In this document: piece by piece, positions 1-8,928 of the stretch | How the letters are laid out: the number at the start of each line of letters is the position of its first letter | Numbering within the stretch: position 1 is the first letter of the stretch | Source: Paraburkholderia sp. CNPSo 3272 | GTDB lineage: Bacteria > Pseudomonadota > Gammaproteobacteria > Burkholderiales > Burkholderiaceae | NCBI RefSeq assembly: GCF_024206495.1 | Contig: NZ_JAMBPQ010000008.1 | Coordinates: 62,001-126,000, forward strand | Direction: 5' to 3' | DNA length: 64,000 bases | Position numbers and translations under genes: made by a program | The notes under the pieces: model-generated | Databases searched by the model: none | The model's input: the letters and a program-made list of their open reading frames with translations, nothing else | Told to the model about the DNA's origin: nothing

Positions 1-76
1 CACCTGCCGCATAGGCGCCCGTGCTGAACACTGCGCACAACAACGCCGATGCCGCAAAAATCGAAAGCCTTTGCAT
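1..76 (-). CDS. Sugar ABC transporter substrate-binding protein, N-terminal fragment (signal peptide)
   Basis: Only the first 25 codons lie in the window. They read as a Sec signal peptide: a short basic start (MQRLS), a hydrophobic core and an A-Y-A-A-G cleavage region. A GAGGAG ribosome binding site lies just upstream of the ATG. The next genes downstream on the same strand-ordered locus are a ribose-type permease and ATPase, so this is most likely the periplasmic binding protein of that ABC system, exported and loading substrate to the permease. The mature protein lies outside the window, so the identity is inferred from context. Confidence 0.6.
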   Translation of the reverse strand, partial: MQRLSIFAASALLCAVFSTGAYAAG

Positions 77-114
77 GTCTCGCTCCTCTTTTTTCGTGGT
101 TGAACTACGTGTGA

Positions 115-1137
115 TTAACGCTTCCTGCTTCGCAATTGATCAATCCAGACGGTGCCCAGAATCACGACGCCGATGATGATCTGCTGGATGAAACTCGACA
201 CCCCGTTCATATTCAGGCCGTTGCGCAGCACGCCAATGACGAACGCGCCGATGGCGGTGCCCGAAATCGTGCCCACGCCGCCCATCAGCGACGTTCCACC
301 AATCACGGCACTGGCGATCGCGTCGAGTTCGTACATGACGCCTTCGTTGGGCTGACCGGTCACGAGGCGCGACATCAGCACACAACCTGTGACGCCAGCC
401 AACGCGCCGGAAAGCACATAGGTGAACATCGTCACGCCTCGAACGTCGACACCGGAGAGACGAGCCGCTTCCCGGTTGGAGCCGACCGCGTAGATATGCC
501 GACCGAGCGAAGTCTTCGACAGGAGGATCGCGCCTGCGATGAAGAACACGATCATGATGACGACCGGATAGGGAATGCCTGGAAACGTCGTATCCGGAAA
601 TCCATCCGCGCCGATACGGGAAACACGGAACAACGCCCCGTTGCCGAGTACACCAAACGCGTTGCCAAGGTCCGAAACCGGGCGGGCTCCGGTAATTTGC
701 AGAGCGAGACCTCGAGCGACCAGCATCATGCCGAGCGTCGCGATGAATGGCGGCAACCCCATTCGCGTCACACAGATCCCGTTGACGAATCCGCAAAGCG
801 CACCTACCAGCACACCGCAAAGCATGGCGAGGGGCACCGCCATACCGGCCTTCGCGAGCAACGCGGCCGAAACACCCGCGAGCGCAAGCACTGACCCAAC
901 TGACAGGTCGATACCGCCGGTGATGATGACGCAGGTTGCGGCGACGCCCAGGTAGGCGATCGACGTCACCTGCAGGCTAACGGTCATCAGGTTGCCGACA
1001 GAAAAAAATGCCGAACTGGTGACCGAGAATGCAATCACAAGTGCAACGAGGCTACCCAGAGCCGCGAATTTCTGAATGAGGTCGCGGCGCCGCTGCCGAG
1101 CCGAGCGATCCGCGGGCTGGCTACGATCCGATGTCAT
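115..1137 (-). CDS. Ribose-family ABC transporter permease (RbsC-like)
   Basis: Inner-membrane permease of a monosaccharide ABC importer (BPD_transp_2 family), about 340 aa with around ten hydrophobic segments. Family motifs are clear near the C-terminus: YAVGSNREAARLSG, then YELDAIASAVIGGTSLMGG and a final ILGTVW helix before a basic tail (RSRKR). It follows the ATPase gene directly. The ATG chosen leaves one base after the ATPase stop; an in-frame ATG three codons further upstream (1146) and a TTG at 1164 would overlap it, so the start is uncertain by up to nine codons. The substrate is probably a pentose, hexose or polyol; the sequence does not decide which. Confidence 0.88.
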   Translation of the reverse strand: MTSDRSQPADRSARQRRRDLIQKFAALGSLVALVIAFSVTSSAFFSVGNLMTVSLQVTSIAYLGVAATCVIITGGIDLSVGSVLALAGVSAALLAKAGMAVPLAMLCGVLVGALCGFVNGICVTRMGLPPFIATLGMMLVARGLALQITGARPVSDLGNAFGVLGNGALFRVSRIGADGFPDTTFPGIPYPVVIMIVFFIAGAILLSKTSLGRHIYAVGSNREAARLSGVDVRGVTMFTYVLSGALAGVTGCVLMSRLVTGQPNEGVMYELDAIASAVIGGTSLMGGVGTISGTAIGAFVIGVLRNGLNMNGVSSFIQQIIIGVVILGTVWIDQLRSRKR

Positions 1138-1138
1138 T

Positions 1139-2677
1139 TCAAGCATGTCGACGCCCCGAAGCAAAATGCATGATCTCCTCCTGACTGGTCTGTTTTGTTT
1201 CGAGCATGGCCGTTATCCGGCCCTCATGAAAGACGGCGATCCGATCGGTCATTCCAAGTAACTCGGGCAACTCCGAACTGATCAATACAACACCCACACC
1301 GTCGGCGGCGAGTCGATCCATCAGCCCGTAAATCGCGAATTTCGCGCCTACATCAATGCCGCGCGTGGGCTCATCGAAGAATAAAATCTTCGATCCCCGG
1401 TACAGCCATTTGCCGATCACGACCTTCTGCTGATTGCCGCCTGACAGGTTGCGAACGATCTGCGCAACCGACGGCGTGCGAATGGCCAGATCATGAACAT
1501 AGCGACGCGCGATCGCGACTTCTTCATCGAAGCGCAAGAAACCTGTGCGCGACGAAATTCCGCCAACGTTCGAAAGCGTAATATTCGCGGCGACCGACAT
1601 CCCGAGAGCGAGGCCCTCCTGTTTGCGGTCTTCCGAAAGGTAAGCAATGCCGTGACGAATCGCTTCGCGCGGCGAGCGAATCGTCACGCGATTGCCGTGC
1701 AACTGAAGCGTCCCTTCATCCAAGCTGTCCGCGCCAAAGATCGCCCTGGCGACTTCCGTGCGACCCGCTCCCATGAGACCTGCGAAACCGAGGATTTCGC
1801 CTCGACGCAACTCGAAGGACACAGGACCGAATACGCCGTTGCGGCGCAGACCCCGCGCGCTGAGCAGCACATCTTCCGTGGGCGCGGATTGCCGCGCAGG
1901 GTAGGCCTCATCGAGAGACCGCCCCACCATGCGCGCGACAATGTCATTCACAGTCAACGCTGCGAAATCGTCAGTCGAAATATGCCGGCCATCGCGCAGG
2001 ATCGTCACGCGATTGACGATCTGTGCCATCTCGTCGAGGCGATGCGAGATGTAAAGGATCGCCACGCCAGCCGCCCGGAGCTCCTCAATGATTCGAAATA
2101 GCTGTGCGGTTTCCGATTCAGTCAAGGAGGACGTCGGTTCGTCCATGATCAACACCTGCGAATCGAACGAAAGCGCCTTTGCGATTTCCACCATCTGCTG
2201 CTGTGCGATCGACAGCGTGCCCACCAACGTCGTGGGAGGCACGTCCAGGCCGATTCGTTGCAGGCAGCGCAGTGCATCCGCATTGAGCTTGCGGGTATCG
2301 ACGAACGGTCCACGCTTCGGCTCGCGTGCGAGATAGAGATTCTCCGCCACGCTCAAATGCGGGACGAGGTTCAGTTCCTGATGAATGATCGCGATGCCTG
2401 CGGCTTGCGCCTCGGACGTCGAACCGAACCGGACGGATGCGCCGCGAAAGCTCATGGTGCCTTCGTCAGGCTGGTACTGGCCGCTGATGATTTTCATCAG
2501 CGTCGATTTGCCAGCGCCGTTCTCGCCGCAGACCGCATGGACCTCTCCCTCCCGAAGGTCCAGACGAATGCCGTCGAGGGCCACTACGCCGGGAAATCGC
2601 TTCACGACGCCTTCGAGGCGCAGGATCTCCCGTCCTGCGTCTCGATCGGCAACAGCCAGGCTTGTGGGCACTGTCAT
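1139..2677 (-). CDS. Sugar ABC transporter ATP-binding protein, double ATPase (RbsA-like)
   Basis: Cytoplasmic energising subunit of the sugar importer, 512 aa with two ABC domains as in RbsA/MglA/XylG. Domain 1 has the Walker A GENGAGKST, signature LSIAQQQMVEIAKAL and Walker B VLIMDEPTSSL. Domain 2 has the usual degenerate Walker A (GLMGAGRTE) but a full LSGGNQQKVVIGKWL signature and ILFFDEPTRGID. The ATG at 2677 is preceded by GGAGACAGA and is preferred to an upstream frame start at 2758 that adds 27 non-conserved residues. It is the first visible gene of the permease/ATPase pair, and the FadR-type regulator diverges from it. Confidence 0.9.
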   Translation of the reverse strand: MTVPTSLAVADRDAGREILRLEGVVKRFPGVVALDGIRLDLREGEVHAVCGENGAGKSTLMKIISGQYQPDEGTMSFRGASVRFGSTSEAQAAGIAIIHQELNLVPHLSVAENLYLAREPKRGPFVDTRKLNADALRCLQRIGLDVPPTTLVGTLSIAQQQMVEIAKALSFDSQVLIMDEPTSSLTESETAQLFRIIEELRAAGVAILYISHRLDEMAQIVNRVTILRDGRHISTDDFAALTVNDIVARMVGRSLDEAYPARQSAPTEDVLLSARGLRRNGVFGPVSFELRRGEILGFAGLMGAGRTEVARAIFGADSLDEGTLQLHGNRVTIRSPREAIRHGIAYLSEDRKQEGLALGMSVAANITLSNVGGISSRTGFLRFDEEVAIARRYVHDLAIRTPSVAQIVRNLSGGNQQKVVIGKWLYRGSKILFFDEPTRGIDVGAKFAIYGLMDRLAADGVGVVLISSELPELLGMTDRIAVFHEGRITAMLETKQTSQEEIMHFASGRRHA

Positions 2678-2906
2678 TCTGTCTCCATGCAGGACCAACC
2701 GGGCCTTGCGGTCAGTCCAATTGCGTTGAATTAAAGCCAAATTCCGCGTTTTGGTCAAGCCAATAGTGGTTTATGCACACATATCTTACCAATAGTAATA
2801 ACCCCTATAGGCGCGGCAATCCCTTGCGGATCAATGGTCGAGAGCCCTCGTGCTAGACTTTGACGCAGGCTGTGAGATCCTCCGCGGCGCCCCTTTCACC
2901 CACACG

Positions 2907-3608
2907 ATGAAATCGACAGAACCAAAGCGGCTTTACCAATCCGTCGCCACTCAAATCCTCGCGTTGATCCGTCAGGGTGAATTTCCGCCAGGAGAGCGTT
3001 TGCCGCCCGAACGTGAACTAGCGCTGAAGCTGGGCGTGTCGAGACCGTCGCTACGCGAGGCATTGATCGCCCTCGAGATCGGTGGCCAGGTCGAAATTCG
3101 AATGGGATCGGGCGTCTATGTCTGCGAGGCGAGTGAGGACGCCGCAGGCACAGTGGGAGCGCTGGGCGACAGCCCATCAGAGTTGATGCAGGCACGAGCG
3201 ACCATCGAAGGCAGTGTGGTCGTGCTTGCCACGGCGCACATGACCGCAGCCATGCTGGATCGGCTACGTCGCACAGTCGAGCGGATGCGTCGACTCGCGG
3301 CAGCGGGCAAATCGCCAGTGGAGGCGGACCGGCAATTCCACATGTTGATCGCAGAGGCCGCGGGCAATTCGGTGCTCAGCCGCTATATGGGAGAGTTATT
3401 CGACAGCCGCCACGATCCGATCGCTGCCGCCATGCGAGGTCATGCGGAAAGCCCCCAAACCTGGACGGCAGCCGTGCAGGAACATGAGGCTGTGCTCAGG
3501 GCGTTACAGGCCGGCGACCCCATCGCAGCCCAAACAGCGATGCGCGCACACCTCATGGCTTCCGAAGAGCGGTGGATTAGCGGGGCGTTGAAACAGGGTA
3601 TGGACTAG
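2907..3608 (+). CDS. FadR-subfamily GntR transcriptional regulator
   Basis: DNA-binding repressor with an N-terminal winged helix (LYQSVATQILALIRQGEFPP through the RPSLREAL recognition helix, ending GSGVYV) and a C-terminal all-helical FCD ligand domain (DRQFHMLIAEAAGNSVL is the metal/ligand-site stretch). About 233 aa, typical for the UxuR/LldR/FadR group. It diverges from the sugar ABC genes across about 230 bp, so it probably controls that transporter in response to its sugar or sugar acid. The ATG at 2907 sits directly before the conserved domain; a GTG frame start at 2850 would add 19 residues. No strong ribosome binding site marks either. Confidence 0.85.
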   Translation: MKSTEPKRLYQSVATQILALIRQGEFPPGERLPPERELALKLGVSRPSLREALIALEIGGQVEIRMGSGVYVCEASEDAAGTVGALGDSPSELMQARATIEGSVVVLATAHMTAAMLDRLRRTVERMRRLAAAGKSPVEADRQFHMLIAEAAGNSVLSRYMGELFDSRHDPIAAAMRGHAESPQTWTAAVQEHEAVLRALQAGDPIAAQTAMRAHLMASEERWISGALKQGMD

Positions 3609-3652
3609 TTGTTCGCTCTTCGTACCCGAACAGTCCCCCATGGGTTGAGCAT

Positions 3653-4072
3653 CTAGCGCGGGGCATCGCCGGAGGCGCCGTCAAAGCGCGCGCGCGCGGC
3701 GTGGATGTCGGGATAACGACGATCGGCCCAATCGATGAGGGCCGCCATCGGCTCCAACAGCGATTGGCCTAGTGGGGCCAGACGATATTCGACGCTTGGC
3801 GGGCTGGTGGGAAAAACATGGCGGGTGATGAGTCCGTCGCGCTCCAGATCGCGCAATGTCTGGGTAAGCATGCGCTTGGAAATGTCTGGAATCGCCCGGT
3901 GAAGCTCACTGAACCGCTGCGATCGCGTCGCGAGCTCCATGATCATAAGCATGCTCCATTTGTCGCCGATGCGGTCGAGCACGTCACGAATCGCGCAGTG
4001 TGCGGGTTGGGCGTCGCCCAATTCATGTTGATATCTGCGGAATCTCTCGATCGCATTCTGGGCCGTGCTCAT
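3653..4072 (-). CDS. HxlR-family helix-turn-helix regulator
   Basis: Small winged-helix regulator (139 aa) of the HxlR/MarR-like family, which often senses oxidants or aldehydes. The family pattern is evident: [19 protein letters not shown], the [20 protein letters not shown] recognition region, LERDGLITR and the wing VEYRLAPLG. Its N-terminal cysteine (C-A-I-R) is where redox-sensing members carry their reactive Cys. The ATG at 4072 has AAGGGGAA nine bases upstream and is preferred to an upstream start at 4102. It diverges from the NmrA-like oxidoreductase gene, the usual arrangement for an HxlR repressor and its target. Confidence 0.88.
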   Translation of the reverse strand: MSTAQNAIERFRRYQHELGDAQPAHCAIRDVLDRIGDKWSMLMIMELATRSQRFSELHRAIPDISKRMLTQTLRDLERDGLITRHVFPTSPPSVEYRLAPLGQSLLEPMAALIDWADRRYPDIHAARARFDGASGDAPR

Positions 4073-4349
4073 TCGGGTTCCCCTTAACTCTTCTGGTAAC
4101 AAAAAACTGCCTCCTTCCGGCGCGAGGCATCGGTCTCTATGATAGACCTGCCCTCGAACAAAGACTGCACCTCAGGTAGCCCGGTATCGAACCCTGTTCC
4201 CGCTCGCCTTCCGCGGCAGATACCGGCGGACATCTGGCAGGCGCGAGGCCGAGCCGCAGGTGGAAGCGGAAGACTCCGCTAATACCGCGTCCAGCCGTAG
4301 CCGCAGAAGTGCTGGCGTTTAAGGGAAATTTTAATTTCAGGAGAACTAC

Positions 4350-5222
4350 ATGCTTTTGGTAATGGGAATTACGGGACGCGTAGGCGGCGCAACGGCCCAA
4401 CATTTGTTGGCGCAAGGCCGGAAAGTACGGGCGCTGGTCCGCAATCGCGAGAATGCGACGAGTTGGGCGGATCGAGGCGTAGAACTGGTCGACGGCGACT
4501 GGAATGATGCGGCCACGGTAGCGAAAGCGCTCGATGGAGTCGACGGTGCATTTGTCATGCTGCCGACTGTCTGGGCCCCCTCGCCTGATTTCAGGGAAGC
4601 AAAGAGCGTGATCGCGAACTATGTCGAGGCGATGACCAGGGCGACACCGCCGCGGGTGGTCGTGCTCTCGTCGATGGGTGCGAACAGAATCAGCGGGCTG
4701 GGAATGATTACGGCCCTGTCGCTGCTGGAGCAAGGACTGCGCAACCTGACGTTGCCGATCGCCTATGTGCGAGCCGGCGGTTTTTTCGAAAACTTCCTTT
4801 ACGGCCTGCACGTCGCCCAGGGCGGCACGCTACCCGTCTACTACAACCCGACTAGCCGGAAGTCGACCATGGTCGCGACCGACGATATCGGCGCCGAGGT
4901 GGCGGCGCTGCTGACCGGGCCGTCGTGGTCCGGGCAGCGCGTCGTCGAACTTGGCTCGATGGTCAGCGCGGATGAAGTCGCGACCCAGTTGGGCGAAGTC
5001 TTGCAGCGCGACGTCAAGGCTGTTCCCATTCCGCGGGCCGGGTGGCCAGCAGCGTTCGAACAGTTCGGTATCCCGAACGGACAGACCGGACCCGCCGAAG
5101 CGATGTTCGATGCCGTCAACGCGGGCTGGATGGATCTCGGCGTCGCGGGTACGGAGCACATCGCAGGCACGACGTCTCCTCGCGATGTCTTTGCGGCGGC
5201 CCACAAGTCCACTATGTCATGA
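4350..5222 (+). CDS. NmrA-like NAD(P)-binding oxidoreductase
   Basis: Atypical short-chain dehydrogenase of the NmrA/quinone-oxidoreductase group, 290 aa. The N-terminal Rossmann motif is GITGRVGGATAQHLL, followed by GDWNDAATVAKALDGVDGAF, the part that contacts the cofactor, and a VVVLSSMGANR strand. The family includes redox sensors and azoreductase-like quinone reductases and lacks the full YxxxK dyad, as here. AGGAGA lies six bases before the ATG. It is probably the target of the divergent HxlR regulator and is followed after 78 bp by a DoxX-like gene, so the two may be a small stress operon. Confidence 0.82.
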   Translation: MLLVMGITGRVGGATAQHLLAQGRKVRALVRNRENATSWADRGVELVDGDWNDAATVAKALDGVDGAFVMLPTVWAPSPDFREAKSVIANYVEAMTRATPPRVVVLSSMGANRISGLGMITALSLLEQGLRNLTLPIAYVRAGGFFENFLYGLHVAQGGTLPVYYNPTSRKSTMVATDDIGAEVAALLTGPSWSGQRVVELGSMVSADEVATQLGEVLQRDVKAVPIPRAGWPAAFEQFGIPNGQTGPAEAMFDAVNAGWMDLGVAGTEHIAGTTSPRDVFAAAHKSTMS

Positions 5223-5300
5223 ACAACGGAGTCCGGCCGCCTCGTCGCACAGGCGGCACTTTAGTCCTCCGCTGCGCCCTCATCAGAGAAGGTAGAACGA

Positions 5301-5672
5301 ATGTCCAAGATTTCCTGGCGCCAGGTATTACCTTTGGTTCTTGCCGCTTTTTTCGTCGTCGGATCGCTCAGCAACATCGTCGCCCCGCGATCCATCTTTG
5401 AGGAATACCTGAAGTGGGGCTATCCGCACTGGTTCCATTTCGTGACCGGTACGCTGGAACTCACGACTGCCATTCTGCTCGCGCGAGCAGGGACGCGGCT
5501 GTTGGGCTCGGCGCTCGGCTGCACCGTGATGTTGGCTGCGCTGGCAACTGTCGCAGTGCACGGCGAATACGGACACGGGGTAGCGCCACTTGTCGCGGCG
5601 ACGCTTTCGATTGTTGTCGGCCGCATTGCCTGGCGCGAGCGGCTCGCTACCGGTTCTTTGGCTCGGGCGTAA
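5301..5672 (+). CDS. DoxX-like integral membrane protein
   Basis: Small four-helix membrane protein, 123 aa, of the DoxX/DoxD-like type: hydrophobic segments near residues 7-25, 45-62, 69-86 and 92-107. The motif GTLELTTAILL in helix 2 is typical of the group. Family members are linked to quinone or thiol redox balance, but no biochemical role can be assigned here. It lies downstream of the NmrA-like oxidoreductase on the same strand and ends 47 bp before the end of the converging ABC ATPase gene. Confidence 0.75.
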   Translation: MSKISWRQVLPLVLAAFFVVGSLSNIVAPRSIFEEYLKWGYPHWFHFVTGTLELTTAILLARAGTRLLGSALGCTVMLAALATVAVHGEYGHGVAPLVAATLSIVVGRIAWRERLATGSLARA

Positions 5673-5691
5673 ACGCCTTCGGCTATGGCGT

Positions 5692-5711
5692 CGACGGCCG
5701 CTCGCCGTCGA
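5692..5711. terminator. Candidate bidirectional hairpin terminator
   Basis: Between two convergent genes, TCGACGGC and GCCGTCGA form an 8-bp perfect stem around a 5-base loop (CGCTC). There is no T tract on either side, so it may only be a 3'-end stabilising hairpin. The location between gene ends is the main support. Confidence 0.35.
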
Positions 5712-5719
5712 GCCCGCGA

Positions 5720-6457
5720 TCAGTGCGCGAGAATTCCCATCGCGCGCTTCTTTAGATCCAGGAAGTGCGATTCGAAAGCGACCTGGGGCGTACGCGGCCG
5801 GTCCAGTTCGATGGGTACGTCGAGTGCCACCCGCCCCGGCCGCGCCGAAAGCACGACGAGGCGCGTACCGAGAAAGATCGCTTCGTCGATGTCATGGGTG
5901 ATGAAGACCACCGTGCAGTGCAGCTGCTCCCACAGCGCGGTCAAAAACGTCTGCATGGAACTGCGCGTCTGCGCGTCCAGTGCGCCGAAGGGCTCGTCCA
6001 TCAGGAGCACCTTCGGCTTCATCACGAGCGCCCGCGCGATCGCCACGCGCTGCTGCATGCCGCCCGACAGCTCATAGGGCTTGTGCCGCGCGAAGGACTC
6101 CAGACCGATGATGCGCAGAATATCCGCCGACTCCTTGTGCCGTTGCGCCTTGGGCACTCCATGCAGAGACGGCCCGAACTCGATGTTTTCTTCCACGCTG
6201 AGCCACGGAAACAAGCCGGCCTGCTGGAACACGACGACACGATCGGCCCCGGGCTGATCCTTGATCTCGCCATCGATATAGATGTTGCCCCTGGTGGGCG
6301 AAGTCAGACCAGCGAGCAGATGCAGCAAGGTCGTCTTTCCACAGCCCGAAGCGCCGAGCACGGTGATGAATTCGCCGCCCCGGAACTGCAGATTGATGTT
6401 TTCCAGTGCCGATGTGGCGCCGAACGTCTTGTACAGTGAATCGATGACGATGTTCAA
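5720..6457 (-). CDS. Taurine/nitrate/sulfonate-type ABC transporter ATP-binding protein (TauB/SsuB-like)
   Basis: Single-domain ABC ATPase, 245 aa, of the nitrate-sulfonate-taurine family. Visible motifs: Walker A GASGCGKTT (about residues 34-42), Q-loop VFQQAGLFPWLSVEENI, signature LSGGMQQRVAIARAL, Walker B VLLMDEPFGALDA and switch FITHDIDEAIFLG. It is the last gene of a permease - binding protein - ATPase unit. Because that unit is divergent from a TauR-like regulator and next to xsc/pta, taurine or another C2 sulfonate is the likely substrate, by inference from neighbourhood rather than from the ATPase itself. Confidence 0.88.
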   Translation of the reverse strand: MNIVIDSLYKTFGATSALENINLQFRGGEFITVLGASGCGKTTLLHLLAGLTSPTRGNIYIDGEIKDQPGADRVVVFQQAGLFPWLSVEENIEFGPSLHGVPKAQRHKESADILRIIGLESFARHKPYELSGGMQQRVAIARALVMKPKVLLMDEPFGALDAQTRSSMQTFLTALWEQLHCTVVFITHDIDEAIFLGTRLVVLSARPGRVALDVPIELDRPRTPQVAFESHFLDLKKRAMGILAH

Positions 6458-6493
6458 GTTCGTCTCCTGCTCGACAGTCAGACAGTCAATGGA

Positions 6494-7513
6494 TCAATGC
6501 GCCAGATGTTTCGAGTACTGCGGCGCGACGTTGTTGTCGAAACTCGCCGGCACACTCGGAATGCGGCCAATCGAGTTGAGCACCTTGGCCGTATTCACCA
6601 GAGTCAGGTATGTGGCGGAGGTTTTAACGCCTGCGTCGAGCCCCATGACTTTCGGCGTGGTCTGGTCGGCGCCGGAAAACAGCTCATAACCGGCGAGTTC
6701 GCTCGTCGCCACCGGCACCGTCACGCCCGTTGCCTTCGCCATCTCGGCGAGCGCCTTGTCGCGATCCTTCATCGTCACCTGGTAACCCTGGTCGAGCGCC
6801 GCGACGAATCCACGGACCAGGTCCGGATGCGCCTTCGCCCACTCGGCGTTGGCGATACAGACGTTGTAGCTCGAGGCTTCGCGCGGCAGATCGCCGTCCG
6901 TCTTGATCGCCTTGCCGCCAGACGTACGCAGGGCGCTGAATACCGGATCCCAGACGATCGCCGCGTCGATCGCACCGGTCACCCACGAGGTGCGCATCTG
7001 CGGTGGCGCCATGTTGATCTGCGTGACGGACGCATACGGCACATGCGCAGCAGCCAGGAAGGTCGCCAGCTCGAACGATGCCTGCGAGCCGGCGACGATC
7101 GCGATCTTCTTGCCTTGCAGCCCCGCGACGTCGCGGATGCCGCTATCCGGCTTGACCACGATGCCGGCCGCATTCGTATAGCGCTCCTGGTTGTACACGA
7201 TGGTCATCGGCAAGCCCTGTGCGATAGCGGTGACGAGCGGCGGCACCCCCAGCCCGCACATGAACGTGAGACTGTTCGATGCCAATGCACTCATCGCCGC
7301 CGGACCCGAACTGAAGAGCTTGTACTGGACATCGGCGTTCATCTGTTTTTCGAACAGATGCTCGGCCATCGACACCATGTACGGGTCGGCGCCGTTGTCC
7401 TCGTAGCCGATGATCACCTCGGGCTTGCTCTGCGAATGCACCACGCCCGGAACCAGACAACTGCTCGCCAGCACAGCCGCGCTCATGCCATAGACCCATT
7501 GCATCATTTTCAT
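6494..7513 (-). CDS. Taurine/sulfonate-type ABC transporter substrate-binding protein
   Basis: Periplasmic binding protein, 339 aa, with an N-terminal export signal (MKMMQWVYGMSAAVLASS then GVVHS before mature QSKPEV). The fold is that of the TauA/SsuA/NrtA group: VIIGYEDNGADP first strand, FSSGPAAMSALASNSLTF, and the GAIDAAIVWDP hinge-region motif near residue 185. GGAGGAG lies 8 bases before the ATG. It sits between the permease and ATPase genes and should deliver the sulfonate to them. Taurine is favoured by the adjacent taurine genes; alkanesulfonates or nitrate cannot be excluded from the sequence. Confidence 0.85.
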   Translation of the reverse strand: MKMMQWVYGMSAAVLASSCLVPGVVHSQSKPEVIIGYEDNGADPYMVSMAEHLFEKQMNADVQYKLFSSGPAAMSALASNSLTFMCGLGVPPLVTAIAQGLPMTIVYNQERYTNAAGIVVKPDSGIRDVAGLQGKKIAIVAGSQASFELATFLAAAHVPYASVTQINMAPPQMRTSWVTGAIDAAIVWDPVFSALRTSGGKAIKTDGDLPREASSYNVCIANAEWAKAHPDLVRGFVAALDQGYQVTMKDRDKALAEMAKATGVTVPVATSELAGYELFSGADQTTPKVMGLDAGVKTSATYLTLVNTAKVLNSIGRIPSVPASFDNNVAPQYSKHLAH

Positions 7514-7537
7514 TTTTTGTCTCCTCCAGTCACCCGA

Positions 7538-8389
7538 TCAGTTATGTCCGCGCCACGGTACGACGATATTTTCGATCTTGCGAATCGCCAGCTCCATTCC
7601 ATACCCGATCAACCCGATGATCACGATGCCGACGATCACGATGGCAACCTGCAAGGCCTGTCCGGCGAACTGCACGAGCCAGCCGAGGCCGCTGCTCGCC
7701 GCGATCAGTTCCGCAGCGACCAGACACGTCCACGCCACGCCGATACCCACACGCATTGCGGTGACGATCTCCGGCATGGCCGAGGGCAACACGACCTTGC
7801 GGAAGATTTGCGCGTTGGTCGCGCCGAGCGTGCGGGCAACCTCGATACGCAGCGGCGGCGTGCTTTTCACGCCCGACATCGTGCCGATGATGATCACAGG
7901 AATGGTGCCGACCAGAATCAGAATGGCTTTGGGCAATTCGCCGATGCCGAACCACACCACCAGCAGCGGAATATAGGCAAGCGGCGGAACCGGCCGGACG
8001 AACTGCAGCAGCGGATCGATGATGTCGAACACGATCTTGTTGCGTGACATCAGCAGCCCGATGGGTACGCCGATCGCAATCGCGCCGACAAAGCCAATAA
8101 CGATGCGAAAGCAACTAATCAGGATGTCGCTGACGAGCGACTGGCCGCCGTATCCGTTGCGAACGATTTCGACGAACGCCTGCCATACCGCCACGGGCGA
8201 CGGCAACGCGAACGCCGGGAAGATGCCCGCCATCGATACTGCCTGCCAGAGCAAGACGCATATCACGAGCACAGCAGTGGTCAACGACCACGAACTCAAT
8301 CTCCCGTGGCCGCGGCGGATCTTGATGACCGGCTCGATTGGCGAATCCGCGTGATGCTTCATCGTCTTTAGTCTGGGTAGGGCTCTCAC
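7538..8389 (-). CDS. Taurine/sulfonate-type ABC transporter permease (TauC/SsuC-like)
   Basis: Inner-membrane permease of the BPD_transp_1 family, about 283 aa with six hydrophobic segments. The EAA loop that docks the ATPase reads VARTLGATNAQIFRKVVLPS followed by AMPEIVTAMRVGIGVAW. The GTG at 8389 is chosen because GAGGAG lies 6-8 bases upstream; an ATG at 8362 would lose only nine residues and the longer frame start at 8422 has no ribosome binding site. First gene of the three-gene importer, transcribed away from the MocR regulator. Confidence 0.87.
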   Translation of the reverse strand: MRALPRLKTMKHHADSPIEPVIKIRRGHGRLSSWSLTTAVLVICVLLWQAVSMAGIFPAFALPSPVAVWQAFVEIVRNGYGGQSLVSDILISCFRIVIGFVGAIAIGVPIGLLMSRNKIVFDIIDPLLQFVRPVPPLAYIPLLVVWFGIGELPKAILILVGTIPVIIIGTMSGVKSTPPLRIEVARTLGATNAQIFRKVVLPSAMPEIVTAMRVGIGVAWTCLVAAELIAASSGLGWLVQFAGQALQVAIVIVGIVIIGLIGYGMELAIRKIENIVVPWRGHN

Positions 8390-8928
8390 CGCCGTCTCCT
8401 CAAGTTGAAAAACTATGCGCACGCCAACGCGAAGCTCCGCGTCCGGTTCGGGTTCCGTCTCAAGTCAAGTATAGTCAGCGGCTACCAGGGCGAATTTCGC
8501 CTCTTCTATTTCGCTCTCGCGAACTCGCCCGTTGAGTCAAGCATTCTCAATCAATAAAGCGGCGGGTAGTACCAGGCGGGAAGTTCCGATGGGGCCAGTC
8601 GCGGACGACCGTTGTCTGCCGCTTTCCCGAAACGCCGCAAGCACCGTACGGCCGATTTCTTCCGATTATTCGAACTCCCAGCGCGCCCCCGCAAGGTCCG
8701 CCAGGCGGGCGCGCTGCAGCGCAGCAAGGGCCTGGCGAGCGCGCGCACGTCGAGTCCCTTTCCGAACGCGCCGTGCTGACCGTGTCGTCGCAAACAGTCG
8801 CTCCGAAATTTACCTAATCGACCTGGACGGCCAGTGTTGAATATCGTGTGTCGATTGACTGGCCGATTTTGCTGCAATACGGTTGCTCAAACGTCCTCTC
8901 GCCGCCGCCATCAATCACAGGAGCCAGC
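8390..8928. other. Intergenic divergent promoter region
   Basis: About 540 bp between the ABC importer and the MocR regulator. It contains only short overlapping frames on both strands (for example 8551-8877 minus and 8532-8840 plus) with arginine/alanine-rich translations, no ribosome binding sites and no recognisable family, so I call no gene. It must hold the promoters of both divergent units and the likely TauR-type operator, but I could not identify a convincing repeat. Confidence 0.5.

Noticed and set aside
8551..8877. Possible 108-aa gene between the ABC importer and tauR
   Set aside because: No ribosome binding site, overlaps an equally long frame on the other strand, and shows no recognisable family.
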